NCBI GenBank assembly: GCA_036897095.1
Contig: JAYMSP010000173.1
Location: 1-64,000, forward strand
Source of the DNA: Plantago elongata
Lineage: Eukaryota; Streptophyta; Magnoliopsida; Lamiales; Plantaginaceae
Length of the DNA: 64,000 nt
Direction of reading: 5' to 3'
Shown: positions 1 through 12,003 of the stretch, one piece after another
Layout: the number at the start of each line of letters is the position of its first letter
How positions within the stretch are numbered: the stretch's first letter is position 1
Made by a program: the position numbers and the translations under genes
The notes under the pieces: generated by a model
What the model saw: only the letters and a program-made list of their open reading frames with translations
Told to the model about the DNA's origin: nothing
The model's database searches: none

Positions 1-474
1 GACAGATTAAAGAAAATTGTTTGAACATGGGTGGGGATCAACAACAGTGGGTTGTTTGATCAGAGAAGAAAATCAATTCAGTTGAATTGATCTTGAGAAA
101 GAAGAGAAAATCGATTCAGTGGGAATCGATTGCAGGAGGATCGTATATTGAACGCGAGGTTTTGTATATGGGAGAATATATTGAACGTGAGGTTTTGTAT
201 AAGGGAGTTCTGCATCGGAAGAAATAGATGCGCATGAGCGCTTAAGAGATAAAGATAAAAGGGAGAAAAGAGATAAGGACAATTAGATTTATTACATTGA
301 GGGAAAAAATGAGAAGCATGGCCAATGCTCGTTGGAGACTTAGGCTCTGACCATGAACGAACTATTTTCCCTACTTTTTCTTATTCATCAATTTCATATA
401 TATATAAATGAATCTTAATTCAATAATACACTAAGTATTAACATTAATAAGTTCTAATCTAATCATTTTTATAT
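1..474 (-). mobile_element. Small non-autonomous LTR element (TRIM/LARD-like), partial copy
   Basis: This is a fossil LTR-type element whose inner part runs off the left edge of the window. Positions 354-474 match the reverse complement of the LTRs of the fuller copy at 18277-19891. Positions about 343-353 resemble the reverse complement of its tRNA-Met-type primer-binding site. Positions 1-340 match its inner region, including a doubled block of about 30 bp (143-206) around 'gaacgtgaggttttgtat'. No pol domain is visible, so it would have depended on another element. It is old and broken, and lies just upstream of MATE copy 1. Confidence 0.6.
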
Positions 475-737
475 AGCTAGTATGCCCTATGGAAGAGGCA
501 AGCAGAGCTACAAATAACGATTTAATTCACTTATCATCAATCGACCTATGGAAAAGGGCAATCTGATCTATGAACAACAAATTTATTAGTATTCTCTAGT
601 TATACACCAAATTGTCACACTGACACATATCTACCTACCTCCACTGGGTTAATTGACTCCACTACTATGCAAATGGGACAAAATCATCTAAACAACCTAC
701 CTGTCTAGCTGCTACTCATCAATATCAGAAACAAGGC

Positions 738-2905
738 ATGGAAAACATAACTAGGCCGCTCCTCCTCGATCAGAAAGATGACGAAACCAAGACCATTCCG
801 ACTACTTTCAGGGGAGAAGTCGGCAAGCTAAGTCATATAGCAATGCCTATGGTTGTGGTGTCTATGTCCCATTATTTGTTAAAGGCTGTGCCTATGATGA
901 TGCTCGGCCATCTTTCGCCGTTGGCTCTTTCCAGTGCTTCCATTGCTAATTCTTTTTCCAATGTCACCGGGTTCAGTCTCCTTGTATGTATTTCTACTAG
1001 TACATATATTGTCAGGTTTATGAATATTAGATGCTAGGAGGAGTACCGCGTAACTAATGTATTACATGCACGAAACATAACATTAGGATATGCACGGTAG
1101 ATTGCTTCCAGTTCCAGTTTTTGAATGACATCCAAATTTCGGAACATGTACCTCATGTTTTCAGTTGAAAACTGGCCGAATTCTATAGTGTATAGTATTG
1201 TCCTCTAAAAAATTTTAACCACATATGTGCCTCTGCACATAATATATGCGAATCAGGCAGGAATGGCTTGTGCATTGGAGACACCATGTGGACAGGCATA
1301 CGGGGCGATGCAGTATAACAAGCTTGGAACATTTACTTATGGTGCAATAATATGGCTCTTTATAGCTTGCCTGCCAGTGTCAGTTCTATGGATCTATACG
1401 GCCAAGATCATGACATATCAGTCGAAGCCGGGAAATTCTCTGTCTGGCTCATCCCTGCACTGTTTCCCTACGCGATTCTACAAGCTTTGGTCCGGTTTTT
1501 GCAGACTCAGAGTCTTATATTTCCTATGCTTGTGACTTCATTCGGTTCTTTGTGCCTCCATTTGCCTATTTCTTGGGCACTTATATTCAAGTTCAATCTT
1601 GGAAAATCTGGAGCTGCAGTTGCGATTTGTTTTTCGTATTGGTTGAATGTGATCGCATTGGCACTTTATATTAAATTCTCGGCAACCTGTAGCAAAACTC
1701 GTCCTTCATTCACATTAGAAGTGTTCGGAACATGCAAGGAATTCTTCAAGTATGCAATCCCATCTGCAGTAATGGTCTGGTAAGTATCAAATTAACCACA
1801 GCATGTTCTTAGTTAGTCACTTCAAATATCACAGCCTTACTTTGCTGTTTTATTGCCCATGTGTAGTTTGGAATGGTGGGCTTTTGAGATAGTTACTTTG
1901 CTCAGAGGACTATTGTCGAATCCACAACTAGAGACGTCGGTGTTGTCGATCTGGTATGATCGAGTAGTTTCTTGTTGACTGATCATTTTACAACTTAACA
2001 AGCTTCTACAAAATATTACTCTTATTGCCTTCACGGCTTCACATAATGCAGTTTCCTGATTGATGGAATACATTATTACATTCAATATTCTCTTGGTGCT
2101 GCTGCAAGGTATACATATAGTATCTTTCTAATCTGTATGTGATTTTTTTGTTATATATATCTGTAAGATGGAATCAACTGATCAAAGCAAATAATACAAA
2201 TTGTAGCACTCGGGTTTCTCATGAACTTGGAGCTGGGAAATGGATGAATGCTCAATTTGCAGTGTCAACTGTGATGATTATGTCGGCTGTGGAGTATCGT
2301 TGGAAGTATTGCTATTTTCTTTTGCCGTTCTGTGTTGGGATACATGTTTAGTAACGAGGCGAGTGTCATCTACTATGTTGAAGAGATGACGCCCTTCCTG
2401 TGCATGTCAATTATCATGGATAGTATTCAAGCAGTTCTATCAGGTGATCTTTAGTCAATTTGAAACAGTTTTATTGCAGAGTTTAATTGAGAGTATTGCA
2501 GCGTGGTTTTCAACAAAAAATCACACTTTAAACTGCAGGAGTAGCAAGAGGGAGTGGGTGGCAACACATAGGCGCGTATATCAATCTTGGATCATACTAT
2601 CTTGTTGCAATTCCCGTTTCGCTGCTTCTAGGTTTTGGTCTGGACTTTAAAGGGAAAGGTCTATGGACTGGTTTAATAGTTGGGGCAACACTGCAACCTA
2701 TGCTGCTTATCATTATAACATGTCGTACAAATTGGGAGAATCAGGTTAATATTCATCAATCCAACTTCTAATTATGTTTATGTTAATTTGTTTATCTGAT
2801 GACAATTTTCTTACAATGTTTTGATGCATAACATTTATACAGGCAAAAGAAGCAAGATCAAGAATATTTAGTGGACTATTTTCAAGTCACGATATGCTTG
2901 TTTGA
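738..2905 (+). pseudogene. MATE (DETOXIFICATION-type) transporter, copy 1, broken
   Basis: MATE proteins are membrane antiporters, usually with 12 membrane segments, that move metabolites or toxins into the vacuole or out of the cell. Seven exon-like blocks are visible: 738-983, 1257-1779, 1867-1953, 2052-2108, 2207-2443, 2539-2744 and 2843-2905. Family marks are [20 protein letters not shown] in exon 2, TRVSHELGAG in exon 5 and the end SSHDMLV. Exon 2 lacks 22 bp present in copy 6, at about 1400, and exon 5 lacks 2 bp at about 2294. Both shift the frame, so it cannot make a whole transporter. It is closest to copy 6: both use a cag|GC(A/G)GGAATG acceptor where the other copies have TTTGG or TGGGG. 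It is the only + strand member of the cluster. Confidence 0.9.
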
Positions 2906-3160
2906 GAGTTTGAGAGCCTTGTTCAGGAGTGATCATTGCAGCAAGTGGTTGTTTGTGTGGGTATTTACATATTGAGGAGTGACCAATTCTGTCTTATAAC
3001 TTTGATTCTCATTTAAAGCGTCTGGTATCGTACAAACGAGATGTGTGTAATCCTTGGTAATCAATATCATGCCGGGCCAAAGGTCGGGCAGTTATGATAA
3101 TAAAGGAGGGTATCCAAATTCCAGAGTACTCCAGTATCATTCAAGTCATTCATCACTGCA

Positions 3161-5364
3161 TCAGATTATAGGCTCATCATAGGTTGGATTTTGAACTTTC
3201 CCCACAAGTGTTCTCCTCCTAGCTTTTGTTGCCTGTTCATATCAAACACAGTAAGATCAAGGTATTATCTTTGATAGTAAGTCCATTCTCCAACAAAAAA
3301 ATTCCAGACAGTGATTCATCATCCTAAGTCAACATAATCAATTAAAAATATCACCAGTTTTTTCCAATCAGTTCGGTATGTTATAAGCACAAGCAAGACA
3401 GATTGTACTCCTGATCCGATTATCAAACCAGTCCACAGACCCTTCCCTTTAAAGCCCAGAACGAATCCTAGTAACAACGACGTGGGGATCCCTATAATAT
3501 AGTATGAACCAAGATTGACATATGCCCCTACATGCTGCCACCGGCAGCCTCTTGCTACTCCTGCAACGAAAAGGTTGATCATTTGGTTAAATGATGACGG
3601 AAGGCCTAAAGTTCACTTCTCGAATTGTTTTGGATTGTAAAACTTTATGAAAGAACAACCTGACATAACACCATGAACACTGTCCATGACGATGGATGCA
3701 CAAAGAAAGGGCGTGATTTCGCTAACATAATAAATAACGTTCTCCTCGTTGCTAAATAGGTATCCTAATACATCACGACAAAAGAAAATAGCAATACTGG
3801 CTATAACAAACTCCAGAACTGATAGAACCATCACTGAGGAAACTGCAAATTTAGCAGCATGTGGATTCCTAGCTCCAAGTTCATTAGAAACCCGAGTGCT
3901 ACAAGATTAGTGAAATTTTAGATTGCAAATTATAGATAGTACATGGACTACTTTAGAAGTAAGATCAATCTGTTTTTGTACCTTGCAGCAGCAGAGAAAG
4001 CATATTGTATGAGATAATGCAATGAATCAATTGTCAAGCTGTTCAAAGTCCAAAGACAAGTGAGAAAACTCAAGATTGAAACAGAACTTGTATGCTAAAT
4101 GAACGTCAATTGAGCATACCAGATTGATAATACCGATGTCTCCAATTGCGGATTTGGCAGTAGACCTCCGAGTAATATAATTATCTCAAAACTCCACCAC
4201 TCCAAACTGCATGTATGCTATGCATTATTAGAAATATCTATGATCTCTTCAGTCTCAAAATATATAGAGATTTGCAGACATTAATTTATATAGGCCTGAC
4301 CGAATACTTGGTAGTTATTGTTATAGACAAGATGATTAGTAAATTACCAAGCCATGACAGCAGATGGAATCGCAAACCGGAAGAACTCCACAAAAGTCGA
4401 GAATGTGCCCTTTGTAAAAGGAGCACGAGTTTTACTACAGGCTACAGAATATCTCACATAAAGCCCCAGAGCGATCACATTCACCCAATAAGAGAAACAT
4501 GCAGTGAGAGCTGCTCCAGCGTATCCCAACTCAAACTTGAATATAAGTGCCCAAGAAATAGGCATATTGAGGCACAAAAACTAATGCACTCAAAAGTATA
4601 GGAAGAGTCATACTCTGAATCTGCAAGTAACGAACCAAAGACTGAAGAATGGCAAATGGAAATAGGGAGGGAATGAGCCATATACAGAACTTGCCGGCTT
4701 CAACTGATATTACCGGGTCTTGGCCAATCAATATCAACAGCTTGTCTGTATTGAGCCACAGAACACATATTGGCAAACATGCTAACAAGAGCCATATTAT
4801 AGACTCATAAGTAAATGTTCCAACTTTCTGATAATGTTCTGCTCCGTAAGCTTGTCCACAAAAAGTTTCCAGTGCACAAGCCAACCCCCACTGGTTGTAA
4901 CAGAAACCAAAATCAGAAACCGAGCCATCCATGGCTGGAATAATGTATTAGTATTAAATATTACTGGCATATCAGAAATTAGACCATATGTACTAAACAG
5001 ACCTTAGGCTACCACTTATAATCTTACGAACAGAACAGATATTGAATAGAAATCAATCAATCAATATATGTAGTGAATCGGTTGTTAAAAAATAGAGATA
5101 TATACTTACAATGAGACTGAAGCCAGTGACATTTGTAATAGCATTAGCGACAGACGCACTTGAAAGAGCAAGCTCACCGAGATGTCCAAGCATCATGATA
5201 GGCACAGCATGCAAGAGGTAATAAGACACAGATACTACAATCATGGGAATCGTGAAAGAGACCAATGTGTTCATTTCAGTCACGAAGCTGGCCCAGGTTG
5301 TCCTAAAACCACTCTCACTCGAGTCATGTTTCTGTATGATGAGGAGTGGTGTTCCTGTTACCAT
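3161..5364 (-). pseudogene. MATE (DETOXIFICATION-type) transporter, copy 2, single frameshift
   Basis: All seven exons are present on the - strand: 5364-5110, 4890-4348, 4206-4120, 4038-3982, 3898-3660, 3560-3355 and 3232-3161. The start reads MVTGTPLLIIQKHD and the end ATKARRRTLVGKVQNPTYDEPII, a C-terminus unlike the other copies. Exon 2 carries [20 protein letters not shown] and exon 5 carries TRVSNELGARNPHAAKF. The only lesion I see is a net 2-bp loss near 4577 in exon 2, at the point equal to [10 protein letters not shown] in copy 6. With those two bases the exons would sum to 487 codons. Splice sites look usable, although intron 6 begins with the weak GTGATA. It is either a young pseudogene or a gene with one sequence error. 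Confidence 0.85.
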
Positions 5365-6134
5365 GGCCTCTGTGTACTTGTGATTAACACACCTGGAAGA
5401 GAACTAGTTTGTATTTGTCCTTGTGACTTATCGGATAGATTGGAGGTGACTGGTAGAGTTTTACTATGACAGATACTAGTTAATTGTTTGATCTACAGGT
5501 CATATTTTGTTCAATATAATTTCACGTTGGCATTTTCGTAAACTAATCATATCTTCTGCAATCTTATGTCACAATAATATTGTAAACCTAGGAAAACAAT
5601 CTTACAATTGAAAACAATGACATTTCACCTACCATTCCTTGAGCTATCCAACATATATGCACTATAAAACTCTGAAATTTCACTTTCTCCCACCTTATGT
5701 AATATTTGTATATTGCATATTGATGCATCAACTGTTGTTATCAGTGCATGATACTTGCATATAGTCAGGAAATGAACACGAAAATCAGTACGAATTTGCT
5801 ATTCAATCAGGACATACAAGTATGGAGGATCTTCTGTGCTATTTTCAGCAAAGATCATTGTTAAACCAATAATGATCTCTTTATAATACAACTTGCTATT
5901 ACTGACTATCTTATACACCTTGAAACTGTCAATGGATATCAGAAAGAACAGGAAGATGACTTAGTCACACTGGTGTAACTTGAAAACTAGACCAATGTTG
6001 TGTGTTCCTGTTTCAGCTTCGAATTGATAATAGTTTTATAAGTTCTTGCTATTGTAGGATGGGAAGTCCAATTTCTGGCTCTCTCTGATTCATTGAAATT
6101 GGTAATGCCGTCACCATGATTGCCTTTCAAATTT
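5365..6134. other. Intergenic spacer between MATE copies 2 and 3
   Basis: This spacer is the 5' flank of copy 2 and the 3' flank of copy 3. It is AT-rich, with no ORF of note and no repeat that I recognise. It should contain the copy 2 promoter, but no convincing TATA box or motif stands out. Confidence 0.5.
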
Positions 6135-7808
6135 CTAAATCAATTCATCATGGGACCAAAAATTTGCCTCAAGTACTCTACATCTGGCTTCTTTTGCCTG
6201 TTTGTATCAGCACATGTGAAAACATTTTATCATCTCATCTCATAATTCTAACTTTCTCTAGTGATAAGACCAGAGAAACAACTAAGACAATATAAGCCTA
6301 GGGGACGAATGTTACCTGTTTGTTCCAATCCGTTCGATATGTTTTAAGGATAAGCAACATAGACTGCACCGTTGCTCCAGCCACCAAACCACTCCATAGA
6401 CCCTTACCTTTAAAATTTAATTTGAATCCTAGCAATAGTGAGACGGGCATTGCAATAAGATAGTATGCTCCGAGATTCACATAGGCACCTATTTGTTGCC
6501 ATCCGCTACCTCTTGCAACTCCTGCAAAAAAAAAAAAAAAACAGAATGTAGTAATTGCTCGAAATAGAGGACCTTCCCTCAACTTTATAGAACGAACTTT
6601 ATAAAGATAACCTGAAAGGGCAGCTTGCAATCTATCCATGACAATGGGCGCACAGAGGAAAGGCGTTATTTCTTTAACATAGTAGATAATATCTGCCTCA
6701 TTACTGAACAGATATCCCAACACAGAACGGCAACAAAAGAAGGCAATACTCGCTATAACAAACTCCAAAACAGATAATGCCATCACTGTAGAGACTGCAA
6801 ATTTAGCAGCGTGAGGTTTTCCAGCTCCAAGTTCGTTAGCAACACGAGTACTACATGGTTATAGATGTTTTTAAGCCAGTCAATGCAATTGCATACAGAT
6901 AGTACAAGTACAGTTCAGAGCTTTGTTCTGCCATTGTTTACCTTGCAGCAGCACCGAAAGAATATTGTATGAGATAGTGCATGTTTGTGATTAGAAAGCA
7001 GCGTGCAAAGGAAAGCAAAGAAAGAGTCAGAAGTAAGAGGATTATGTTCAGCTGTAAAACAAAGATTCAACAAGACATGCCAGATCGATAGCACCGATGT
7101 CTCTAGCCGTGGATTCGGCAGTAGTCCTCCAAGCAACGTGACAATCTCAAAAGTCCACCACTCTAAACTACATTTAGTAGCAAAATATATCGTTAGAGTC
7201 TCAAAATCTACATAGAAAAAATCAATAATACACATTTTGGATAACACAAGTTGAGCAGAACTACCAAATCATCATTGCAGATGGGATTGCAAACTGGAAG
7301 AACTCCCGGAAAGTTAGGAAAACATCCTTCGTAAAGGAAGCTCGTGTTTTACTGCAAGCCGGTGAATATTTAATGTAAAGTGCAAGGGCTATTACATTTA
7401 ACCAATATGAGAAACAAATGGCAAGCGCTGCTCCATATTTCCCAAGTTTCAACTTGAATATAAGTGCCCAAGAAATAGGCAAATGGAGGCACAAACAACC
7501 GAACGAACTCAGAAGCATGGGAAATATAATACTCTGAGTCTGCAAATAGCGAACCGAAGATTCAAGAATGGCATAAGGAAACCGTTAGGGAATGAGCAAA
7601 ATGAAATACTTTCCAGCTTCAACTGATATTTCCGGGTCTTGGCCAATCAGCATTAACAATCTGTCTGTATAGATCCATACAGAACATATCGGCAAACATG
7701 CCAGAAGAGCCATATAATGGCACCATAAGTAAATGTCCCGACTTTTCGATACTGCTCTGCTCCATAAGCCTGCCCACATAGTGTCTCCAGTGCACAAGCC
7801 ATTCCAAA
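6135..7808 (-). pseudogene. MATE (DETOXIFICATION-type) transporter, copy 3, lacks exon 1
   Basis: Exons 2 to 7 are visible on the - strand: 7808-7265, 7167-7081, about 6994-6942, 6850-6612, 6521-6316 and 6197-6135. Exon 2 starts [20 protein letters not shown]. It then loses frame near 7700 (after AIIWLF) and meets a stop near 7585 (LIP then TAA). Intron 3 starts with GC instead of GT, and the exon 4 acceptor AG found in the sister copies is missing. Exons 5 ([17 protein letters not shown]) and 6 are open. No exon 1 can be found before the copia remnant that begins about 300 bp upstream, nor beyond it until copy 4. Dead gene; the missing 5' end is probably linked to the retrotransposon insertion and later deletion. 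Confidence 0.9.
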
Positions 7809-8099
7809 CTAGTTAGAAGTACCACATTATCAGAAATCAAGTCATCTTAGAACAACAACTCAAACTATCCTAATGAAATACATACATTATACTACAATAC
7901 TAGTAGAAGAAAACATCAAAATAGCATATCCAGATGACCACAAGTCACAACAAAACCATTTTCTTTGTCTTCTTTCTCACATTGAAAAACTATTATTCAC
8001 TAAAGGCCTAGCTTGTTGATTGGAGTGGACCATCTCTATGGAAACAACCTTAAATTTAACAGAAATCGAACATTGCAGAAGCATCTTGAAGAGATGAAC

Positions 8100-11000
8100 T
8101 TACAATGAAGAACAGATCGAAGTGTTGATGCAGAAGAACGTGAAGATCAGTGATGATGATGGATGATGGATTGCAGTTGAAGAAATGGTGCAACAATGTA
8201 AATAAACTGCTTCAGTTGTATATTCAGATTGAGAGAAATTGTACAGATTGTTTGGAATGAATGAACTTAAGCAGGAAGAATGAAATTATCTAGCTATTTA
8301 TACAACTATCTTCTATATTTATGCAATGCCTAATATCCTTCTTGTGTTACATTTGCTGAAGAAATTATATACAAATGTTAATCAACTATACAAGAACTAA
8401 TTTCAATCACTATTTTCAGCTAATGTTATAAGATTTCATACTGAATCAAGCTGTTCACTAGCTCAGCCACCTGTTCTGTTCTGCTTGCTCTGCTCTTCTG
8501 CATTTCATCTCTTCTTCAATCTTCTTCTCACATTTCTGAGTTTCAATGAGGCTGATAAAATTCAGCAAAATGGTCGCCACTTCAGTTTTGCTGGTAAACA
8601 AGTGAATCCAAGTATATTTAGAGTAATCATCTACCAAAGTATCTACCAAAGTAAGGAAATATCTGTGTCCATTGATAGAACACATGAAGTATGGACCCAA
8701 ACATCATCATGTAAATGTAAAAGGAGAATTAGTTACAGAATTACTAATTGGAAAAGATAATTTTCTCTATTTTGCTCTCAAGCAAACAGTACAATCTTCA
8801 AATGCTATCACTATCAACTTTACAACAATCAATTAATTTCATCCTTTGAAAGGATGGATGTCCAAGTCTTGCATGCCAAAGATAATTGGAACTCAGCTTG
8901 GTGACAGCATGAACTGCAGACTGTGAGCTGCTGATTATGCAGAAAAATATCACTTGTTTGTGATTTATTTGAATGAAAACTGAGATTTGAAAGTCGTGTG
9001 ATGCTCAAAACAAATAGAGACTTATATCTCTCAGCCAGACCAATCCTTATCCTTGAAGAAATCTCCTGCAAAATACACTCATCATGAGTGATAATGAAAT
9101 GAAACAACCTGAACTTGGTGATTTGAGTAATTGATATCAAGTTAACTGTGAATCTTGGTATATATAACACATTTTCAAGAGTTATATGCTTTGATATATG
9201 TACATTTCCTATTTTTGTAACAAGTAGTTTAGTTCCATCAGGTAATTGCACTGAAGAATCAACATTGAACACATGTGAAAAAAATGCAGGATTGCATATA
9301 ACATGATTTGTAGCACCTAAATCTATAATAAAAAACTTGTGCAGGTTATGAGATGTTAAACACACTATATCAATAGAGTATGAACATGTAAAATTACCTC
9401 CCATAGTGTAGCAACTGTAACTTCATCTTCCATATGCTGCAGATGTGAGCTGGAATCACCAACTTGAGCAGCATATGCAGCAGGGTGATGTATTCCTCGT
9501 TCCAGCATCTTCATGAGTTGATCCACCTGTGCCTTCATCATTGAGTATTGAGCACCCATGACTGAAGAGGGAACATCAACTACAGTGTTAGCATAGTGAG
9601 ATTTTGGAGCACCATATTGAAAAACCTGAGAGTTGTTTGCAGCAATGGAACTGTTTGGATGATTGAAATTTCCACCATATCCTCCTCTAGCATATGATGG
9701 TTTCTTGGTGAACTTGAAGTCATTTGAAAAGCCTATCAGTTTGTAGCACTTATCAACAGTATGGTTGGTGAAACCACAATGGCTACAACCCCTTGATTCT
9801 TTGCCTTTCCTTTTAAACTGATGTGCAGACACACCTTGCCTCATGTGATATGTTGGGTGATTCATACCAAGATTTGACACATTGTGCCTTGAGTTCTTTT
9901 GACTTTCTTCAGTGAGAATGATTGAGTATGCTCTCTCAAGTGAAGGAATGGGATGCTGCATGATTATCTGCCCTCTTATACCATCATAGGCTTCACCTAA
10001 ACCCATCAGAAATTGGAACACCTGATCAATCTCATTGATCTTCCCTGCATTGGTAAGGTGTAAGCATGTGCAGTGTCCACAGGTGCACCAATCACTGCTT
10101 GGAGGAGGCCTGTACATGTGAAGTTCTTCCAAAATGCTGGACAGCTTGGTGAAATATTCCATCACTGACTGAGATCCTTGCACAAACTGACTGAGTGCCA
10201 GTTGCAGTTCATAGATTCTAACATTATCAGTCTGTGAATACCTTGCTTCAAGCTTATCCCACACATCCTTAGCAAATACACTCTGAGCTATTGTGCATTT
10301 CACTTCATCAGTCATTGAATTATGCAACCATGAAAGTATGAGGTTGTTGCACCTCAACCAGTGCACATATATGGGGCTTTCAATTAGTGGCCTATTATAG
10401 GTACCATCAATGAAGCCTAGCTTGTTCTTAATTGACAGATTCATCACCATTTCACGCCTCCAACAGATGTAGTTAGGCCCTTTCAGGATAGTGTTAATGA
10501 CACCAGATGTTGCAGTGTCATGTGGAAACAGATGATAAGGACTATCTGGATTAGTGTGATCCAGTTCCTTATCAGCAGCACTCACATGAACAGGTGATGG
10601 ATGACTCTCAGTTGTTGTCATTTTCCTTACTCAGCTTTGTTGAACAAATCTAACAGATTTTGTATGTTTGATGATCAATAATTGTGAATCAATGAAATGT
10701 GAATATGTATATGAATTCAATCCTCATAAAACTGATAAAATCAGGTGAAACTGATATGATACTGTGATGATCAATCAATATTATGTCTATATGAACAGAT
10801 GAAAAAAGTGAATTTATGCTACAGATCATGAATCCTCTGATACTGTAACCATTTTTACTGATTGAAACACAAAATTCAGGTTGATCTTATCATCATTTAA
10901 CAATGAATTGCTTAAGCTAAAACTTTCAGAACATATCAATGAATTTCAACTGATCATGAACAAACTTCCTCAAACCAACAGTTGAATCGAACATTTTGAA

Positions 11001-11131
11001 TCCGATCAATGCTAAACAGAAAATCGATCAGTCGCAGACTATAATCGAAACACAAGCTAAACTAATCAATCATTGTTCATAATGTGAATCGATCGGATCA
11101 ATCAGAACCTCAACCTAAAGCTCTGATACCA
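8100..11131 (-). mobile_element. Ty1/copia retrotransposon remnant (copia-1)
   Basis: This is a fossil copia element on the - strand. Parts seen are a primer-binding site of tRNA-Met type (11131-11120), a gag-like ORF (10621-9365) with a zinc knuckle CSHCGFTNHTVDKC, a protease-like stretch (about 9330-8830, with NHVICNPAFF) and the start of an integrase core (about 8700-8458). A block at about 8100-8400 has an LTR-like look, with a TATA-like stretch and promoter-like composition. No matching block is seen on the other side of the primer site, so I cannot pair LTRs. No reverse transcriptase or RNase H region is seen. It is broken and incomplete. The gag-like part is still well preserved, so it may be of moderate age. 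Confidence 0.85.
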
Positions 11132-12003
11132 TAACACCTTGGGGTGCTAATTGTAATCATTGATTAATTAATGTAGCACGGACCCCGATAGACATTTTGG
11201 ATTTTTGACAGGATATGCGGACACAAGTTTCCACATTTAGTCGGTGGACATTCTTTTATCTGAACTTAAAGCTCGCTATTGAAATATTACAGGGGCTCTG
11301 AACTCACTCTCACATTTTGAAAACTCAAAGCACCTTAGAGCTCACTCTAAAATTTCTTGGAGCTTATTTTAATTGAAAATCGCTTTAAGAATTCTTCTTA
11401 CACAGTGCATTATAAAATAAATAATTTCAAATTAAATACATAAATATATGAACTAAAACATTGTAAAGCATCATTTCACTGTAAAATTGTGAATTAAATT
11501 GAATTAAACATGAGATACCCTAATTTTCATTAATGTAATAAAATAAGTTATGCGGCTACATTCTATATCATTTTTAGTATTTTTCACTGTTTATCAAGGT
11601 ATATTTATATAATTGATAATGATAATTATTCATGAAGAATATTACTAATTTTATAAATAAATATATTTTTATTTAATTAATAACATGCGCTCTAAAATGC
11701 TCACACTTTCTGAATTTCTTACATTTTAACGCTCTCATGCTTACGCTTTTGTTTTCGCTCTCGCTTGCGATTTCGATCCAGGTGATCTAGATCCGAACAA
11801 TCTATGGACAATATGGATGGAACTGGACAGGTTCCGGCCTTCCGTGCCCGCTCTGGTTGGACCAGTACAATGATAGTATATTAAACATTGGTTCGGTTCA
11901 CTCAATAGAACCGCTTGAAAAAAAACTTTTGAGACAATAGAGCGTGCCACTTCAACTTGAACGACAAACGGTAAAATCCTAGACCATAATTAGGGTTTCC
12001 AAG
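11132..12003. other. AT-rich spacer, no gene recognised
   Basis: This lies between the copia-1 primer site and the LINE remnant. No coding potential or known motif is seen. Part of it could be the eroded upstream LTR of copia-1, but I cannot match it to another block. Confidence 0.4.

Noticed and set aside
4215-4601. 128-aa ORF on the + strand
   Set aside because: It is antisense to exons 2 and 3 of MATE copy 2 and has no family feature of its own.
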